Notes: generated by a model from the sequence alone, not told the origin. A DNA stretch of 64,000 nt from an uncultured Clostridia bacterium (GCA_947565865.1 CANOHT010000003.1:1-64000); one strand, 5' to 3'; counted from the first letter of the stretch, positions 51,478 through 59,960 are shown. Translations and numbers: made by a program.

Positions 51478-51524
51478 ATCATACTTTCACAGTAGTTTCG
51501 ATTTGTCAACACTATTCCAGTAGT
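51478..51524 (-). promoter_or_regulatory. Promoter and two operator-like palindromes of the BlaI/M56 operon
   Basis: ACTATTCCAGTAGT (51511-51524) is an ACTA-N6-TAGT palindrome, and ACTTTCACAGTAGT (51483-51496) is a second, imperfect copy 28 bases away. TTGACA (51509-51504) lies between them, and a TATGAT (51483-51478) follows with an unusually long 20-base spacer. The positions fit repression by the adjacent BlaI-like protein. Exact promoter spacing is uncertain. Confidence 0.65.
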
Positions 51525-51527
51525 TTT

Positions 51528-51560
51528 AGAAAAAAAAGAAGACGCAATGGCAATTGCGTC
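51528..51560 (-). terminator. Terminator reading from the DUF4279 side
   Basis: An 8-bp stem GACGCAAT / ATTGCGTC (51,541-51,560) followed on the minus strand by TTC and eight T residues. It isolates the BlaI promoter from transcription arriving from the minus-strand DUF4279 gene and the repeat element. Confidence 0.75.
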
Positions 51561-51574
51561 CGAGTATCTGAAAA

Positions 51575-51800
51575 GCTATGGAAGGTGTCGGAAGGCCCGC
51601 AGGCCCTCTGACTGTCCATCGAAAATCGGCGAGCCTCTTCAGGGCCTTCAAGCGGGACGCAGTCCCTGTACGGCTACTTTCACGCTTTTCGCAAAAAAGT
51701 TTCCTCACACAAACGAACGGTCGAACGGCAGCGCCGTTCGACCAGCAAGGGTGTGAAAAGCAGTGGGGCGAAGCCCCTTTCCAAAGCGGCTTTGCCACTT
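51575..51800. repeat. Copy A of a multi-hairpin intergenic repeat family
   Basis: It contains a GTCGGAAGGCC-CGCA-GGCCCTCTGAC hairpin (51,587-51,612), the segment GACTGTCCATCGAAA (51,610-51,624), an 11-bp GGTCGAACGGC hairpin (51,719-51,743) enclosed by a weaker stem, and GGGGCGAAGCCCC (51,765-51,777). Copies B (about 56.0 kb) and C (about 63.3 kb) share subsets of these parts in the same order. It lies in the 3' flank of the minus-strand DUF4279 gene. Confidence 0.7.
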
Positions 51801-51810
51801 TGGCGATTAC

Positions 51811-52233
51811 TCATAGTCCCACTTCTCCCCAACTCAGCGAAGAAACATTCAGCGGCAGGCCGATGGCCACCAGCTTTTCCAGGGTTTCGGGCATCAGGCA
51901 ATAGGCGATCTGCGCGTGATCGCTCTGAACATACAGCCGCAGCGTCACCTGATAGCGGCCGTTCCAGCTCTCCAGCAGGTTTTTGCGCTCCTGAAGGCGA
52001 TTCAGCAGGGCGTTCAGCTCCGCGTCGGCTCCCTGGGGCTCCGTCAGCGGCACCGCGTAAACCCATTCGTCCTGCGGGGCGACAAACAATGGCAGACGGT
52101 TGAGCACCTCGTCCTTGCGGATCAGCCGCGTCGCCTTCAGCCCCAGGCCCTTCTCGATTTCCTCCACAGGCAGGCCGTCTCCCTGAACAATCAGCGAAAA
52201 CCGACCTTCATTCACCTCGCGGCCATTAGCCAT
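51811..52233 (-). CDS. DUF4279 family protein
   Basis: 140 residues from the ATG at 52233 (GGAGG 8 nt upstream). The pattern R-F-S-L-I-V-Q-G-D-G-L-P-V-E-E-I-E-K-G-L-G-L and the central W-V-Y-A-V-P segment fit DUF4279, small cytoplasmic proteins of unknown function, some of which occur as immunity-like or stand-alone genes. No toxin partner is beside it. It is single, divergent from the MATE gene by about 300 bases, and its transcript would run into repeat copy A. Confidence 0.75.
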   Translation of the reverse strand: MANGREVNEGRFSLIVQGDGLPVEEIEKGLGLKATRLIRKDEVLNRLPLFVAPQDEWVYAVPLTEPQGADAELNALLNRLQERKNLLESWNGRYQVTLRLYVQSDHAQIAYCLMPETLEKLVAIGLPLNVSSLSWGEVGL

Positions 52234-52530
52234 AGCAAGCACCTCCCAAGTGTTTTGACGGTTCCGTTTTCTGTTCCACTTGATGCTTATTTCGACGTCG
52301 TCCCCCTCGCTTCCTGCTAAAAGCGCGGAAAGATTCCATTTGCAGCAATCTGTTCGCCTTGCCCGGCCCTTGCGGCGCCCTGCGCCGCGTCCTGCTTTGC
52401 GGCACTGCCCTCAAGCATCCTCGGCGTGTTCCCCTTCCGTTTCAGCTCGTTTGGGTGTATACTTGTTCCTGCTGGCTTGGCGCGGCAACCGCGCCAGACG
52501 CCTTATCACAAGACGCAAAGGAGCAACCCT

Positions 52531-53910
52531 ATGGCCGTCCATACCAAGGATATGACCCACGGCAATCCGACGAAGCTTATCATCATGTTCTGCCTGCCGA
52601 TTATTGTGGGCAGCTTATTCCAGCAGCTGTACAGCCTGGTGGATACCCTGGTCATCGGCCGTCTGGAGGGCGTAACGGCTCTGGCCGCCGTATCCTCCGC
52701 CGGATGGCTGGATTGGACGGTGCTGGGACTGGCCATGGGCCTGGCCCAGGGCTTCTCCATCCAGATCGCGCAGTCCTTCGGCGCAGGGGATATGACCGGC
52801 CTGCGCAAGGCCGCCGGACAGAGCCTGCTTTTGTCCGCGCTGGCGGTGGTGGTGCTGGAGGCAGGCTCCCAGCTGCTGCTCACGCCGGTGCTGCGCCTGA
52901 TGAACACCCCGGCGGATACCTTTGCCCTCACCAGCCAGTATCTGCGCATTATCTTCGGCGGCATCGTGCTGGTAATGGGCTTCAATCTGTTCTCCGGCTT
53001 TCTGCGCGCCATGGGCGACAGCCGGACTCCGCTGATTGCCATGACCACCGCCGCGCTGTGCAACATGGCGCTGGACGTGGTGTTTGTGGCCTATTTTCGT
53101 TGGGGCGTCAAGGGCGTCGCCACCGCCACGGTTATCTCCCAGGGCATTTCCTGCCTGATCTGCCTGGCCGCCCTCTTCCGCCAGCCTGTGATGCGCCTGA
53201 AGGCCGGCGACTTCCGCCCGGACAGCGGTATGATCGTCCGGCTGGCCCGGCTGGGCATCCCCGTAGCATTCCAGAATCTGGTGATTTCCGTAGGCGGTCT
53301 TGTGCTGCAGAGCGTGGTCAACAGCCGGGGCTTTATCTTCATGGCAGGGTACAGCGCCGCCTCCCGCCTTCAGGGCCTGATCGAACTGGCGGGCACCTCC
53401 GTGGGCAGCGCTGTGGGCACCTTTGCCGGACAGAACATCGGCGCGGGCAGGCTGGATCGCGTCCGCCTGGGCCTGCGGCGTTCCGCGCAGCTGGCTGTCG
53501 GGCTGGCTGTGTTGGTCGCCGGAGTCATGATCCTCTGGGGCAAGCCGCTGCTGCGCCTGTTCATCGAGGATGACCCGCTGATCGTGGATCAGGTACTCAC
53601 CTTCGGCTACCGCTTCCTGGTGGTGATGAGCGCCGGGGTATCCATGCTGTACCTGCTGTTTGTCTACCGCGCTACCCTGCAAGGGCTGGGCGATACCTTC
53701 ATCCCCATGCTGTCGGGTGGAATTGAGCTGGTCATGCGCATCTCCGCCGCGCTGCTCCTTCCGCTCTTCATGGGCGAGTGGGGCGTTTATCTGGCGGAAA
53801 TCCTGGCCTGGATCGCCGCGGCCATTCTGCTGATGGTGGGGTATTACCGGCGCATTCGCTTCATGGAGGCCCGCGTCCGGCGTGAGGACAAGCCCTTACC
53901 GAATGCTTGA
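52531..53910 (+). CDS. MATE-family multidrug efflux transporter
   Basis: 459 residues from the ATG at 52531 (AAAGGAG 7 nt upstream); an upstream in-frame ATG at 52426 adds a Pro/Arg-rich stretch and has no ribosome site. Twelve hydrophobic segments and the MATE hallmarks P-I-I-V-G-S-L-F-Q-Q-L-Y-S-L-V-D-T-L-V-I-G near the N-terminus and G-x-N-I-G-A-G in the middle are present. MATE proteins export cationic drugs or metabolites using Na+ or H+ gradients; the substrate is not predictable. The 3' end overlaps the convergent double-GNAT gene by 15 bases, so no terminator separates them. A TATACT at 52,459-52,464 may be its -10 box, but the -35 (TTCCGT) is weak. Confidence 0.93.
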   Translation: MAVHTKDMTHGNPTKLIIMFCLPIIVGSLFQQLYSLVDTLVIGRLEGVTALAAVSSAGWLDWTVLGLAMGLAQGFSIQIAQSFGAGDMTGLRKAAGQSLLLSALAVVVLEAGSQLLLTPVLRLMNTPADTFALTSQYLRIIFGGIVLVMGFNLFSGFLRAMGDSRTPLIAMTTAALCNMALDVVFVAYFRWGVKGVATATVISQGISCLICLAALFRQPVMRLKAGDFRPDSGMIVRLARLGIPVAFQNLVISVGGLVLQSVVNSRGFIFMAGYSAASRLQGLIELAGTSVGSAVGTFAGQNIGAGRLDRVRLGLRRSAQLAVGLAVLVAGVMILWGKPLLRLFIEDDPLIVDQVLTFGYRFLVVMSAGVSMLYLLFVYRATLQGLGDTFIPMLSGGIELVMRISAALLLPLFMGEWGVYLAEILAWIAAAILLMVGYYRRIRFMEARVRREDKPLPNA

Positions 53911-55086
53911 TCGGCTCAGGATGTAAAACTCCTCCTGGCAGGGCAGCTCCATGCGCTCCATGGGCGGCAGGGTGTCGTCATAGCGCCGGGCCTCCTCCGG
54001 ATCAAAGCTGAAGGCAGGACTCTCATGGTAATGCCATGCGTGGCCCGCCAGGGCGCCGGGGATCAGCTCCTTCACCATCATCGCCGTGGGATAGCCGCCG
54101 TCGGGCAGGCTGACGTTCAGCCTGCGGCAGCTCTTGAAACCCCGGCTGACATAGTTGGCTGGGCTGCCGAAAATCACAATCGTGTCATAGCCCATCTCCA
54201 CAGCCCGCCGGAAGGATGCCTCCATCAGCCGCTTGCCGTAGCCCTGCCGCTGGAAGGCGGGTTCCACGCATACGGGCCCAAAGGTCAGGCCGCGCTTGCG
54301 CTGTCCCTGCTCGTTTTCCAGGCTGATGGCCGTGTACATGATGCTGCCGATGATTTGCCCGTCCAGCACGGCCACCAAATCCAGCTCCGGCATGAAATCC
54401 TCATGAACGCGCAGCTGGCGGGCCAGGTAATGCTCGTCACAGCCCGGAACGTTCACGTTCCAGAAGGCCCGACGGATCATGTCCTCCACCTGGGGATAAT
54501 CCTCCGGCCGTTCCCTGCGTATGGTCAGCATCCCATCATCCTTTCCTTTGTCGTCACCCGCGAGGTATTCCTCCCGGGTCAGGAGCAAATGGCAAAGGCC
54601 TTCCGCCACCGAGGTTTCCCGGAAGCCCACCGCCTGATGCGCCTTCCATGCCGCCTCCCGCGTGACCTCGAAGCAGTTGTGCAGCCGCGTGACGCCTTGG
54701 CAGCGGAAGGCTTCCTCCAGCAGCAGGCGCAGGGCCGGCGCAGCGTATCCCCGCCCCCGATGGGCCGCTTCCAGGACAATCCCCATGTCCCACCAGCCCT
54801 CGCTGGGGGTATGGTGAAAGCACACCTCACCGATCCATTGTCCGTCCGCCCGCTGGATGTAGGCATAGTACCGCTCAGGTTCCCGCCCCGTCCAGCCTGC
54901 CAGCCAGTCCGCCCAATCGGACTCAGGGAAGTCGATGCACCCGGTGTCGTCATGGTAACGAGGTTTATCGAGCCGCCAATGGGCGTTGTAGGCCATGGTC
55001 GCCGGGTCGGCCAGCATCTTCTGACGGAACCAGAGCTCCCCCAGCGCGGGCACATGAAGGGTCAGGGATGGCTCAGAGGTTTTCAT
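53896..55086 (-). CDS. Two-domain GNAT acetyltransferase
   Basis: 396 residues containing two different GNAT folds. The N-terminal one (about 5-170) is RimJ/RimL-like, with the acetyl-CoA loop A-H-R-G-R-G-Y-A (108-115). The C-terminal one (about 186-320) is YhbS-like, with F-Q-R-Q-G-Y-G-K-R-L-M and a predicted substrate region to 396. At Met186 (base 54531) a start-like ATG is preceded by AAAGG 8 nt upstream, so the second domain may also be made separately. Substrates are unknown. The start overlaps the hydrolase stop by four bases, which links it to the upstream hydrolase, and the 3' end overlaps the convergent MATE gene. Confidence 0.88.
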   Translation of the reverse strand: MKTSEPSLTLHVPALGELWFRQKMLADPATMAYNAHWRLDKPRYHDDTGCIDFPESDWADWLAGWTGREPERYYAYIQRADGQWIGEVCFHHTPSEGWWDMGIVLEAAHRGRGYAAPALRLLLEEAFRCQGVTRLHNCFEVTREAAWKAHQAVGFRETSVAEGLCHLLLTREEYLAGDDKGKDDGMLTIRRERPEDYPQVEDMIRRAFWNVNVPGCDEHYLARQLRVHEDFMPELDLVAVLDGQIIGSIMYTAISLENEQGQRKRGLTFGPVCVEPAFQRQGYGKRLMEASFRRAVEMGYDTIVIFGSPANYVSRGFKSCRRLNVSLPDGGYPTAMMVKELIPGALAGHAWHYHESPAFSFDPEEARRYDDTLPPMERMELPCQEEFYILSRSSIR

Positions 55087-55898
55087 GGCCGGTTGCTCCT
55101 TTCAGGCAAAGACAATAGAAAATCCTTGATCGCGCTGTTGACCGCCTGGGGATTGTCAACATTGGCGTTATGGGCCGCTTTGGGAATCCAGACCAACGGG
55201 AATCCCGTTCTTTGGGCCCACAGCCGGTTGTACGCCTTCACCTTTCCCGTTTGATCCTTTTCACCCACAAGCAAAAGCGTCGGGCATGTGATCCGCAGTT
55301 CCCTGTTGTCATCGAAAAAGCCTGCATAACCGATCCCCATCAGATAGCACAGTTCGTTTTTGCCGTATCCCGCAATCATCGCGGCCATGTTCCTCCGCCC
55401 CTCCGCCGTGACCGCGTTTTGCTTCGCCATCAACGCCTTCAGCAGTCTCTCCGGGAAAAGCTTCGACATCCACTCGACCTGCCGGAGCCACCACCGGTCG
55501 GACGGGGAATAATAGTCGCCATAAGGCGTGGAATCAATGGACACGAAGGCCTTGACGGCATCCGGGTAACGGCTGATAAAGGCCTGCGCCATGAAACCGC
55601 CCATGGACTGCCCGACCAGAATGACCCGCGAAGCGCCGCACGCATCCAGGATGCGCTTGACGCCGTTGGCGGCGTCCTCATATTGAAAATGCTCGTAGGG
55701 TCTGGACGCGCCATGAGCAGGCGCATCCCACGCGATCAGGTTAAAATCCTTTTCAAAGAAAGGGAGCTGCCGCTCAAACATGGTATGATCGCCGGTCAAT
55801 CCATGGAGGAAAAACAAGGTATCCCTGCTTTGATCCCATTCATCCGAAAGCCAATAGGCAATGCGTCCTTTTGGATCATCAAGTTGCTTCCTTTGCAT
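55083..55898 (-). CDS. Alpha/beta hydrolase
   Basis: 271 residues with the complete catalytic triad: Ser98 in GQSMGG, Asp215 in GEKD and His243 in KAAHNAN. The oxyanion-loop motif FLHGLTG is at 30-36. No signal peptide, so it is cytoplasmic. The family covers esterases, lipases and haloperoxidase-like enzymes; the substrate is not predictable. The start has GGAGG 7 nt upstream. It is translationally coupled to the double-GNAT gene downstream. Confidence 0.92.
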   Translation of the reverse strand: MQRKQLDDPKGRIAYWLSDEWDQSRDTLFFLHGLTGDHTMFERQLPFFEKDFNLIAWDAPAHGASRPYEHFQYEDAANGVKRILDACGASRVILVGQSMGGFMAQAFISRYPDAVKAFVSIDSTPYGDYYSPSDRWWLRQVEWMSKLFPERLLKALMAKQNAVTAEGRRNMAAMIAGYGKNELCYLMGIGYAGFFDDNRELRITCPTLLLVGEKDQTGKVKAYNRLWAQRTGFPLVWIPKAAHNANVDNPQAVNSAIKDFLLSLPERSNRP

Positions 55899-55954
55899 GG
55901 CGCTACCTCCTGCCAGCAGAAAATCAATAGAATCACAGTCTGTTAAAAAGCCTC

Positions 55955-56125
55955 GGAGACGTCGGAGGGCCCGCAGGCCCTCCGACTTTTATTCATATCG
56001 ACCGGCTTTTCCGGTCGGGCGGGTCTGCGCTTTCGTCAGAAATCGCTTCGTTAAACGCCCTCACTGAGCGAACGGCTCGCCGTTCGACCAGTGAGGGCAT
56101 GCCATGAAACGGGGCGAAGCCCCAT
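55955..56125. repeat. Copy B of the multi-hairpin intergenic repeat family
   Basis: Hairpins in order: GTCGGAGGGCC-CGCA-GGCCCTCCGAC (55,961-55,986, perfect 11-bp stem), CGACCGG/CCGGTCG (55,999-56,017), CGAACGGC/GCCGTTCG (56,069-56,086) closed by GCCCTCACTG/CAGTGAGGGC, and GGGGCGAAGCCCC (56,111-56,123). The first, third and fourth match copy A. Confidence 0.75.
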
Positions 56126-56126
56126 C

Positions 56127-56152
56127 AAAACAGTGGCCGCGGCCACTGTTTT
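56127..56152. terminator. Perfect 26-base palindrome, terminator of thrS
   Basis: AAAACAGTGGCC and its exact inverted copy with a central GC/GC, ending in TTTT on either strand. It begins 8 bases after the thrS stop and is directly attached to repeat copy B. Confidence 0.8.
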
Positions 56153-56159
56153 GACGCCT

Positions 56160-58103
56160 TTAGTCGTGTACCTTATCCTCAATTTCCTTGTTCAGCTTCG
56201 CCAGCAGCGCCTCGGGACTCATGACGCCCAGGTTGTTACCCTTGCGGTCGCGCAGGGCGACGGCCTTATCCTCCACTTCCTTGTCGCCCAAGACGACCAT
56301 GTAGGGGATCTTCTCCATCTGCGCCTCGCGGATCTTGAAGCCAATCTTCTCGTTGCGCTCGTCCACCGTCGCCAACAGCCCAGTCTTTTCCATCATGGCC
56401 TTGAGCTCGTAGGCCCAATCGGCGGCGCGGTCGGTAATGGTCATGATGCGCACCTGCTCGGGAGCCAGCCACAGGGGCAGCGCGCCGGCATACTTTTCGA
56501 TGAGATAAGCCAGCGTACGTTCATAGCATCCCAGTGAGGTACGATGGATGATATAGGGACGCTTCTTGCGTCCGTCGGCATCCACATATTCCATACCGAA
56601 GCGCTCGGCCAGCAGCATGTCGATCTGGATGGTGACCAGGGTATCTTCTTTGCCGAAAACGTTCTTGTACTGGATGTCCAGCTTCGGGCCGTAGAAGGCG
56701 GCCTCATCAATGCCAATGTCGTACTTCACGCCCAGGTGATCCAGAATTTTCCCCATGACTGCCTGCGCTTCGTTCCACTGCTCGGCCGTACCCTCGTACT
56801 TGTTTTTGGGGTTGGCCGGATCCCACTGGGAGAAACGGAAGGTACAGTCCTCAAGCAGGCCCACGGTATCCAGCATGTATTTGGCCAGTTCAAGACAATT
56901 CTTGAACTCCTCCTCCAGCTGATCGGGGCGCAACACATAGTGACCCTCGGAAATGGTGAACTGGCGTACCCGAATCAGGCCGTGCATCTCGCCGGAATCC
57001 TCGTTGCGGAACAGCGTAGAGGTTTCCGTCAGGCGCATGGGCAGGTCGCGGTAGGAGCGGGAACGATTGAGGAACACCTGATACTGGAAGGGACAGGTCA
57101 TCGGGCGGAGGGCGAAACACTCCTTGGTCTCGTCATGGGGATCGCCCAGAACAAACATGCCGTCCAGGTAATGATCCCAGTGACCGGAAATCTTATACAG
57201 CTCCCGCTTGGCCATGTAAGGCGTCTTCGTCAGCAGGCAGCCGTGCGCCTGTTCCACGTCTTCCACCCAGCGCTGAAGGCGCTGCACAACGCGCGCTCCC
57301 TTTGGCAGCAGGATCGGCAGACCCTGGCCGATGCACTCCACGGTGGTGAAGTATTCCAGCTCGCGGCCCAGCTTGTTGTGGTCTCGCTTGCGGGCCTCCT
57401 CCTTCTGCTTGAGGTAAGCGTCAAGAGCCTCCTTGCTGTCAAAGGCCGTGCCGTAGATGCGCTGAAGCATCTTGTTTTTTTCGCTCCCGCGCCAGTACGC
57501 GCCCGCCAGGGAGGTCAGCTTCACGGCCTTCACCTTGCCGGTGGAGTTCAGGTGAGGGCCAGCGCACAGGTCGGTGAAATCACCCTGCTTGTAGAAGGAA
57601 ATCACAGCGTCCTCCGGCAGATCCTCAATCAGCTCCACCTTGTAGCTTTCGCCCATCTCCGCCATCAGCGCGATGGCCTCCTGCCGAGGAAGCTCGAAGC
57701 GCTCCAGCCGCAGGTTCTGCTTGATGATGCGGTTCATTTCCTTCTCGATCTTCGCCAGGTCATCCTGGGTGAAGGGCGTCACGGTGTCGAAGTCATAGTA
57801 GAAGCCGTCATCGATGGCGGGGCCGATGGCCAGCTTGACATCGGGATACAGCTTTTTCACGGCCTGGGCCAGGATGTGGCTGGCCGTATGCCGGAAGGCG
57901 CGGCGGCCGGCTTCGTCCTCAAAGGTGAGAATTTCCACGTCGCAGTCCTCTTCAATGGGCTGCCAAAGCTCAATCACCTTATCGCCGTTGATTCGAGCAC
58001 AAAGCGCGCGCTTCTTCATGTCCTGGTTGATGGCGGCGGCGATGTCCAGCGCCGTGGCGCCCTGGTCAAATTCCCGCACGTTGCCCTTCAAGGTAATGTT
58101 CAT
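56160..58103 (-). CDS. thrS: Threonyl-tRNA synthetase
   Basis: 647 residues, full length. A TGS domain (1-60) is followed by the editing domain with HTASH (His72, His76) and DLCAGPH, the class II catalytic core (motif 2 region TSTLFRNEDSGEMHGLIRVRQF, zinc ligands in MTCPFQ and later) and the anticodon-binding domain (from about 550; LPLWLAPEQVRIMTI). It charges tRNA-Thr in the cytoplasm. The ATG at 58103 has GGAGG 8 nt upstream. Expression is set by a threonine T-box leader and a consensus promoter. Confidence 0.98.
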   Translation of the reverse strand: MNITLKGNVREFDQGATALDIAAAINQDMKKRALCARINGDKVIELWQPIEEDCDVEILTFEDEAGRRAFRHTASHILAQAVKKLYPDVKLAIGPAIDDGFYYDFDTVTPFTQDDLAKIEKEMNRIIKQNLRLERFELPRQEAIALMAEMGESYKVELIEDLPEDAVISFYKQGDFTDLCAGPHLNSTGKVKAVKLTSLAGAYWRGSEKNKMLQRIYGTAFDSKEALDAYLKQKEEARKRDHNKLGRELEYFTTVECIGQGLPILLPKGARVVQRLQRWVEDVEQAHGCLLTKTPYMAKRELYKISGHWDHYLDGMFVLGDPHDETKECFALRPMTCPFQYQVFLNRSRSYRDLPMRLTETSTLFRNEDSGEMHGLIRVRQFTISEGHYVLRPDQLEEEFKNCLELAKYMLDTVGLLEDCTFRFSQWDPANPKNKYEGTAEQWNEAQAVMGKILDHLGVKYDIGIDEAAFYGPKLDIQYKNVFGKEDTLVTIQIDMLLAERFGMEYVDADGRKKRPYIIHRTSLGCYERTLAYLIEKYAGALPLWLAPEQVRIMTITDRAADWAYELKAMMEKTGLLATVDERNEKIGFKIREAQMEKIPYMVVLGDKEVEDKAVALRDRKGNNLGVMSPEALLAKLNKEIEDKVHD

Positions 58104-58241
58104 ATGCTTTTCCTCCCTCTATGATCGTTCATGATGGTCGTCGGATAGGAGACAGTGGTTGGCACAAGGCAAGTTCGGCCTGTGGCGCCGGTGTACATCC
58201 GCATACGTTCTCCCCCTTCCGCTCCAAATTCCGGCGAATGC

Positions 58242-58474
58242 AAAAAGGCATTCGCCACGACATTGCTGCCGGGACGAATGCCTGTCATAACGCATCCGCG
58301 GTTCCACCCTGCTTGTTTGAGACAAACCACTCTATCACGCGCTAACGGACGTGGGCCGCCCTTTGTCGGAGGATGGTATCCCGCAAGCTCCTGCGATCCG
58401 CGCTTTCAGCCGGTGGCGCGAACTCTCTGGACGTGGCGCTCCTGCGGACATGTTCCCCGTCATTCATCGGGATT
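58242..58474 (-). ncRNA. T-box leader, threonine-specific
   Basis: The transcript upstream of thrS contains the T-box sequence AGGGTGGAACCGCG (58,310-58,297), stem I landmarks AGAGAG and GGCTGAAAG, and a probable specifier codon ACC (Thr) in GGATACCATCC (58,377-58,375) followed by A. A terminator stem GGCATTCG / CGAATGCC ends in five T residues (58,282-58,242). Binding of uncharged tRNA-Thr would favour the antiterminator and allow thrS expression. Confidence 0.93.
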
Positions 58475-58480
58475 GCAGTC

Positions 58481-58509
58481 AGTATAGCGCGGTTTCGGCC
58501 TATTGTCAA
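58481..58509 (-). promoter_or_regulatory. Promoter of the T-box/thrS transcript
   Basis: TTGACA (58509-58504), a 17-base spacer and TATACT (58486-58481). It begins 8 bases past the stop of the GH18 gene on the same strand, and no terminator for that gene is visible in between. Confidence 0.88.
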
Positions 58510-58516
58510 TCCTTTT

Positions 58517-59680
58517 TTATAAGCCGTTGCTTAGAATAGCCAGGATATCCCCGCCATCCGCGTGACGCCATTCCCACACGGCCACGCCCAGGAGACCCTG
58601 CTCCCGCAGCCAGGCTGTTTTCGCCGCCAGGGAAACCTCATCCTCGCCGCTGACGAAGGTGCTGCCGTCAAACCACCAGGCCGCCTGGGCCTTCTCGTCA
58701 TAATGACGGGTATAGCCCTTGCTCTCCAGGGCCTGAATGTCCGGATAGTCCATGGTTCGATTGCCCGCCGTGGCGGCACGCTGACCCATGCCGTCCCCGC
58801 CGCCGCTCACCTGCCGCCATACGCGTCCATAGGCCGGAATGCCCAGCAGGATTTTTTTCTTAGACAGGCCGGTGTCAATCAGCCGCTTCACCGCGTAGGC
58901 ACCGCTGTCCTTCTGCTTGCCGCCAGGATAAAGCCCCGCGTGATGGCCTGTGATTCGGTCGAAGCCCTTGAGGTCATAGGCCATCACCACCGCCTGATCC
59001 ACCAGACGGCCCAGCCTTGCGCCGTCAATTTTGCTCAGCTGGCTCTCACCAGCGCCCAGCGCCACGGACAGGATATATTTCTGCCCGCTGCGCGCCTGAC
59101 GCTCGTCCAGGCCTTCCCGCAGCACGGCCAGCAGCTTATACCAGTTTTCCACATCCTCCGGGCGGCTCTTGATTCCCGCCGCCGAGGAGCCCGGGTACTC
59201 CCAGTCAAGATCCACACCGCGGAAACCGTGCTCATCCATCAGCGCCAGAATGCTGTCCGCCAGCTTCTTCCTGCCCGCCTCAGTGGCAGCCGCGTCGGAA
59301 AATCCGTCTGCGCCCCAGCCGCCCACAGACAGCACGCCGTCAATGTCGGGATGACGGCGCAGGAAGGCCGACATCTGCCGGATACCCTGCCAGTGCCGCC
59401 CTGTGGCCTTGCCATCCTCGATTAGCGCAAAGGAATAGTTGACCTGATCCACCTGAGCCGCCATGACATCCGTCAGATTCAGATTGGACTGATCCATCAC
59501 ATACAGCACCGACCGCCTCGTCCTTGCGGGAAGGGGGGAGGCCGCCTCCGCAGGCTCCGACATCTGATGAAGTCCCATCCAGCAGGTCGCCGCCAGCATC
59601 GCTACCGTCAGTATACCCATCCACCATGGTCGCTTCTCTTCCGACCGATTATCCTTGGTGCGCGGCCATTTCAGTTTCAC
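58517..59680 (-). CDS. Membrane-anchored glycoside hydrolase family 18 protein
   Basis: 387 residues from a GTG at 59680 (GGAGG about 10 nt upstream, promoter just before); in-frame codons further upstream have no start context and span the promoter. A membrane segment (about 20-38) is followed by a GH18 barrel: YSFALI, the substrate-side SVGGWG and the catalytic G-V-D-L-D-W-E (Asp157, Asp159, Glu161). The usual D-x-x-D-x-D-x-E motif has Arg154 in place of its first Asp. The catalytic Glu and the two inner Asp are kept, so activity on chitin-like or N-acetylglucosamine polymers, or a spore/wall-lysin role, is plausible. C-terminal GYTRHYDEKAQAAW and W-E-W also fit the fold. Confidence 0.88.
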   Translation of the reverse strand: MKLKWPRTKDNRSEEKRPWWMGILTVAMLAATCWMGLHQMSEPAEAASPLPARTRRSVLYVMDQSNLNLTDVMAAQVDQVNYSFALIEDGKATGRHWQGIRQMSAFLRRHPDIDGVLSVGGWGADGFSDAAATEAGRKKLADSILALMDEHGFRGVDLDWEYPGSSAAGIKSRPEDVENWYKLLAVLREGLDERQARSGQKYILSVALGAGESQLSKIDGARLGRLVDQAVVMAYDLKGFDRITGHHAGLYPGGKQKDSGAYAVKRLIDTGLSKKKILLGIPAYGRVWRQVSGGGDGMGQRAATAGNRTMDYPDIQALESKGYTRHYDEKAQAAWWFDGSTFVSGEDEVSLAAKTAWLREQGLLGVAVWEWRHADGGDILAILSNGL

Positions 59681-59713
59681 CGCGCTGTCACCTCCGAAAA
59701 TTTGTTCGGGTCG

Positions 59714-59742
59714 ATGATAGCACACATGTTCGCCGCTGTCGA
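59714..59742 (-). promoter_or_regulatory. Promoter of the GH18 gene
   Basis: TCGACA (59742-59737), a 17-base spacer and TATCAT (59719-59714), about 33 bases before the GTG start. Confidence 0.65.
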
Positions 59743-59919
59743 TGGCAAAAAGTAGAATGTGGTCGGTTTTTAGGCAGCATACGGAAAATCGGTCGGTTTT
59801 GCTCGATGCCGTATATGGCGTCATACCTTGCCTTCAACCCTTTATACCGCGGTATCCATCTGTCATCACTTACCTGTCCGCGCCATCGGAGGCAGCCCTT
59901 GCCCCTTTTAGTTATATTG

Positions 59920-59948
59920 AAAAAAGCCGGGATAGCCCCGGCTTTTTC
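59920..59948. terminator. Terminator of the GH43 gene
   Basis: AGCCGGG / CCCGGCT stem with runs of A and T on both sides, 12 bases after the GH43 stop. The minus strand ends in six T residues. Confidence 0.88.
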
Positions 59949-59960
59949 ACGTTTCCCATG

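Noticed and set aside
52359..53573. 404-codon plus-strand frame overlapping the MATE gene
   Set aside because: It is a shifted frame of the MATE gene, rich in Gly/Arg/Pro, with no membrane segments or ribosome site.
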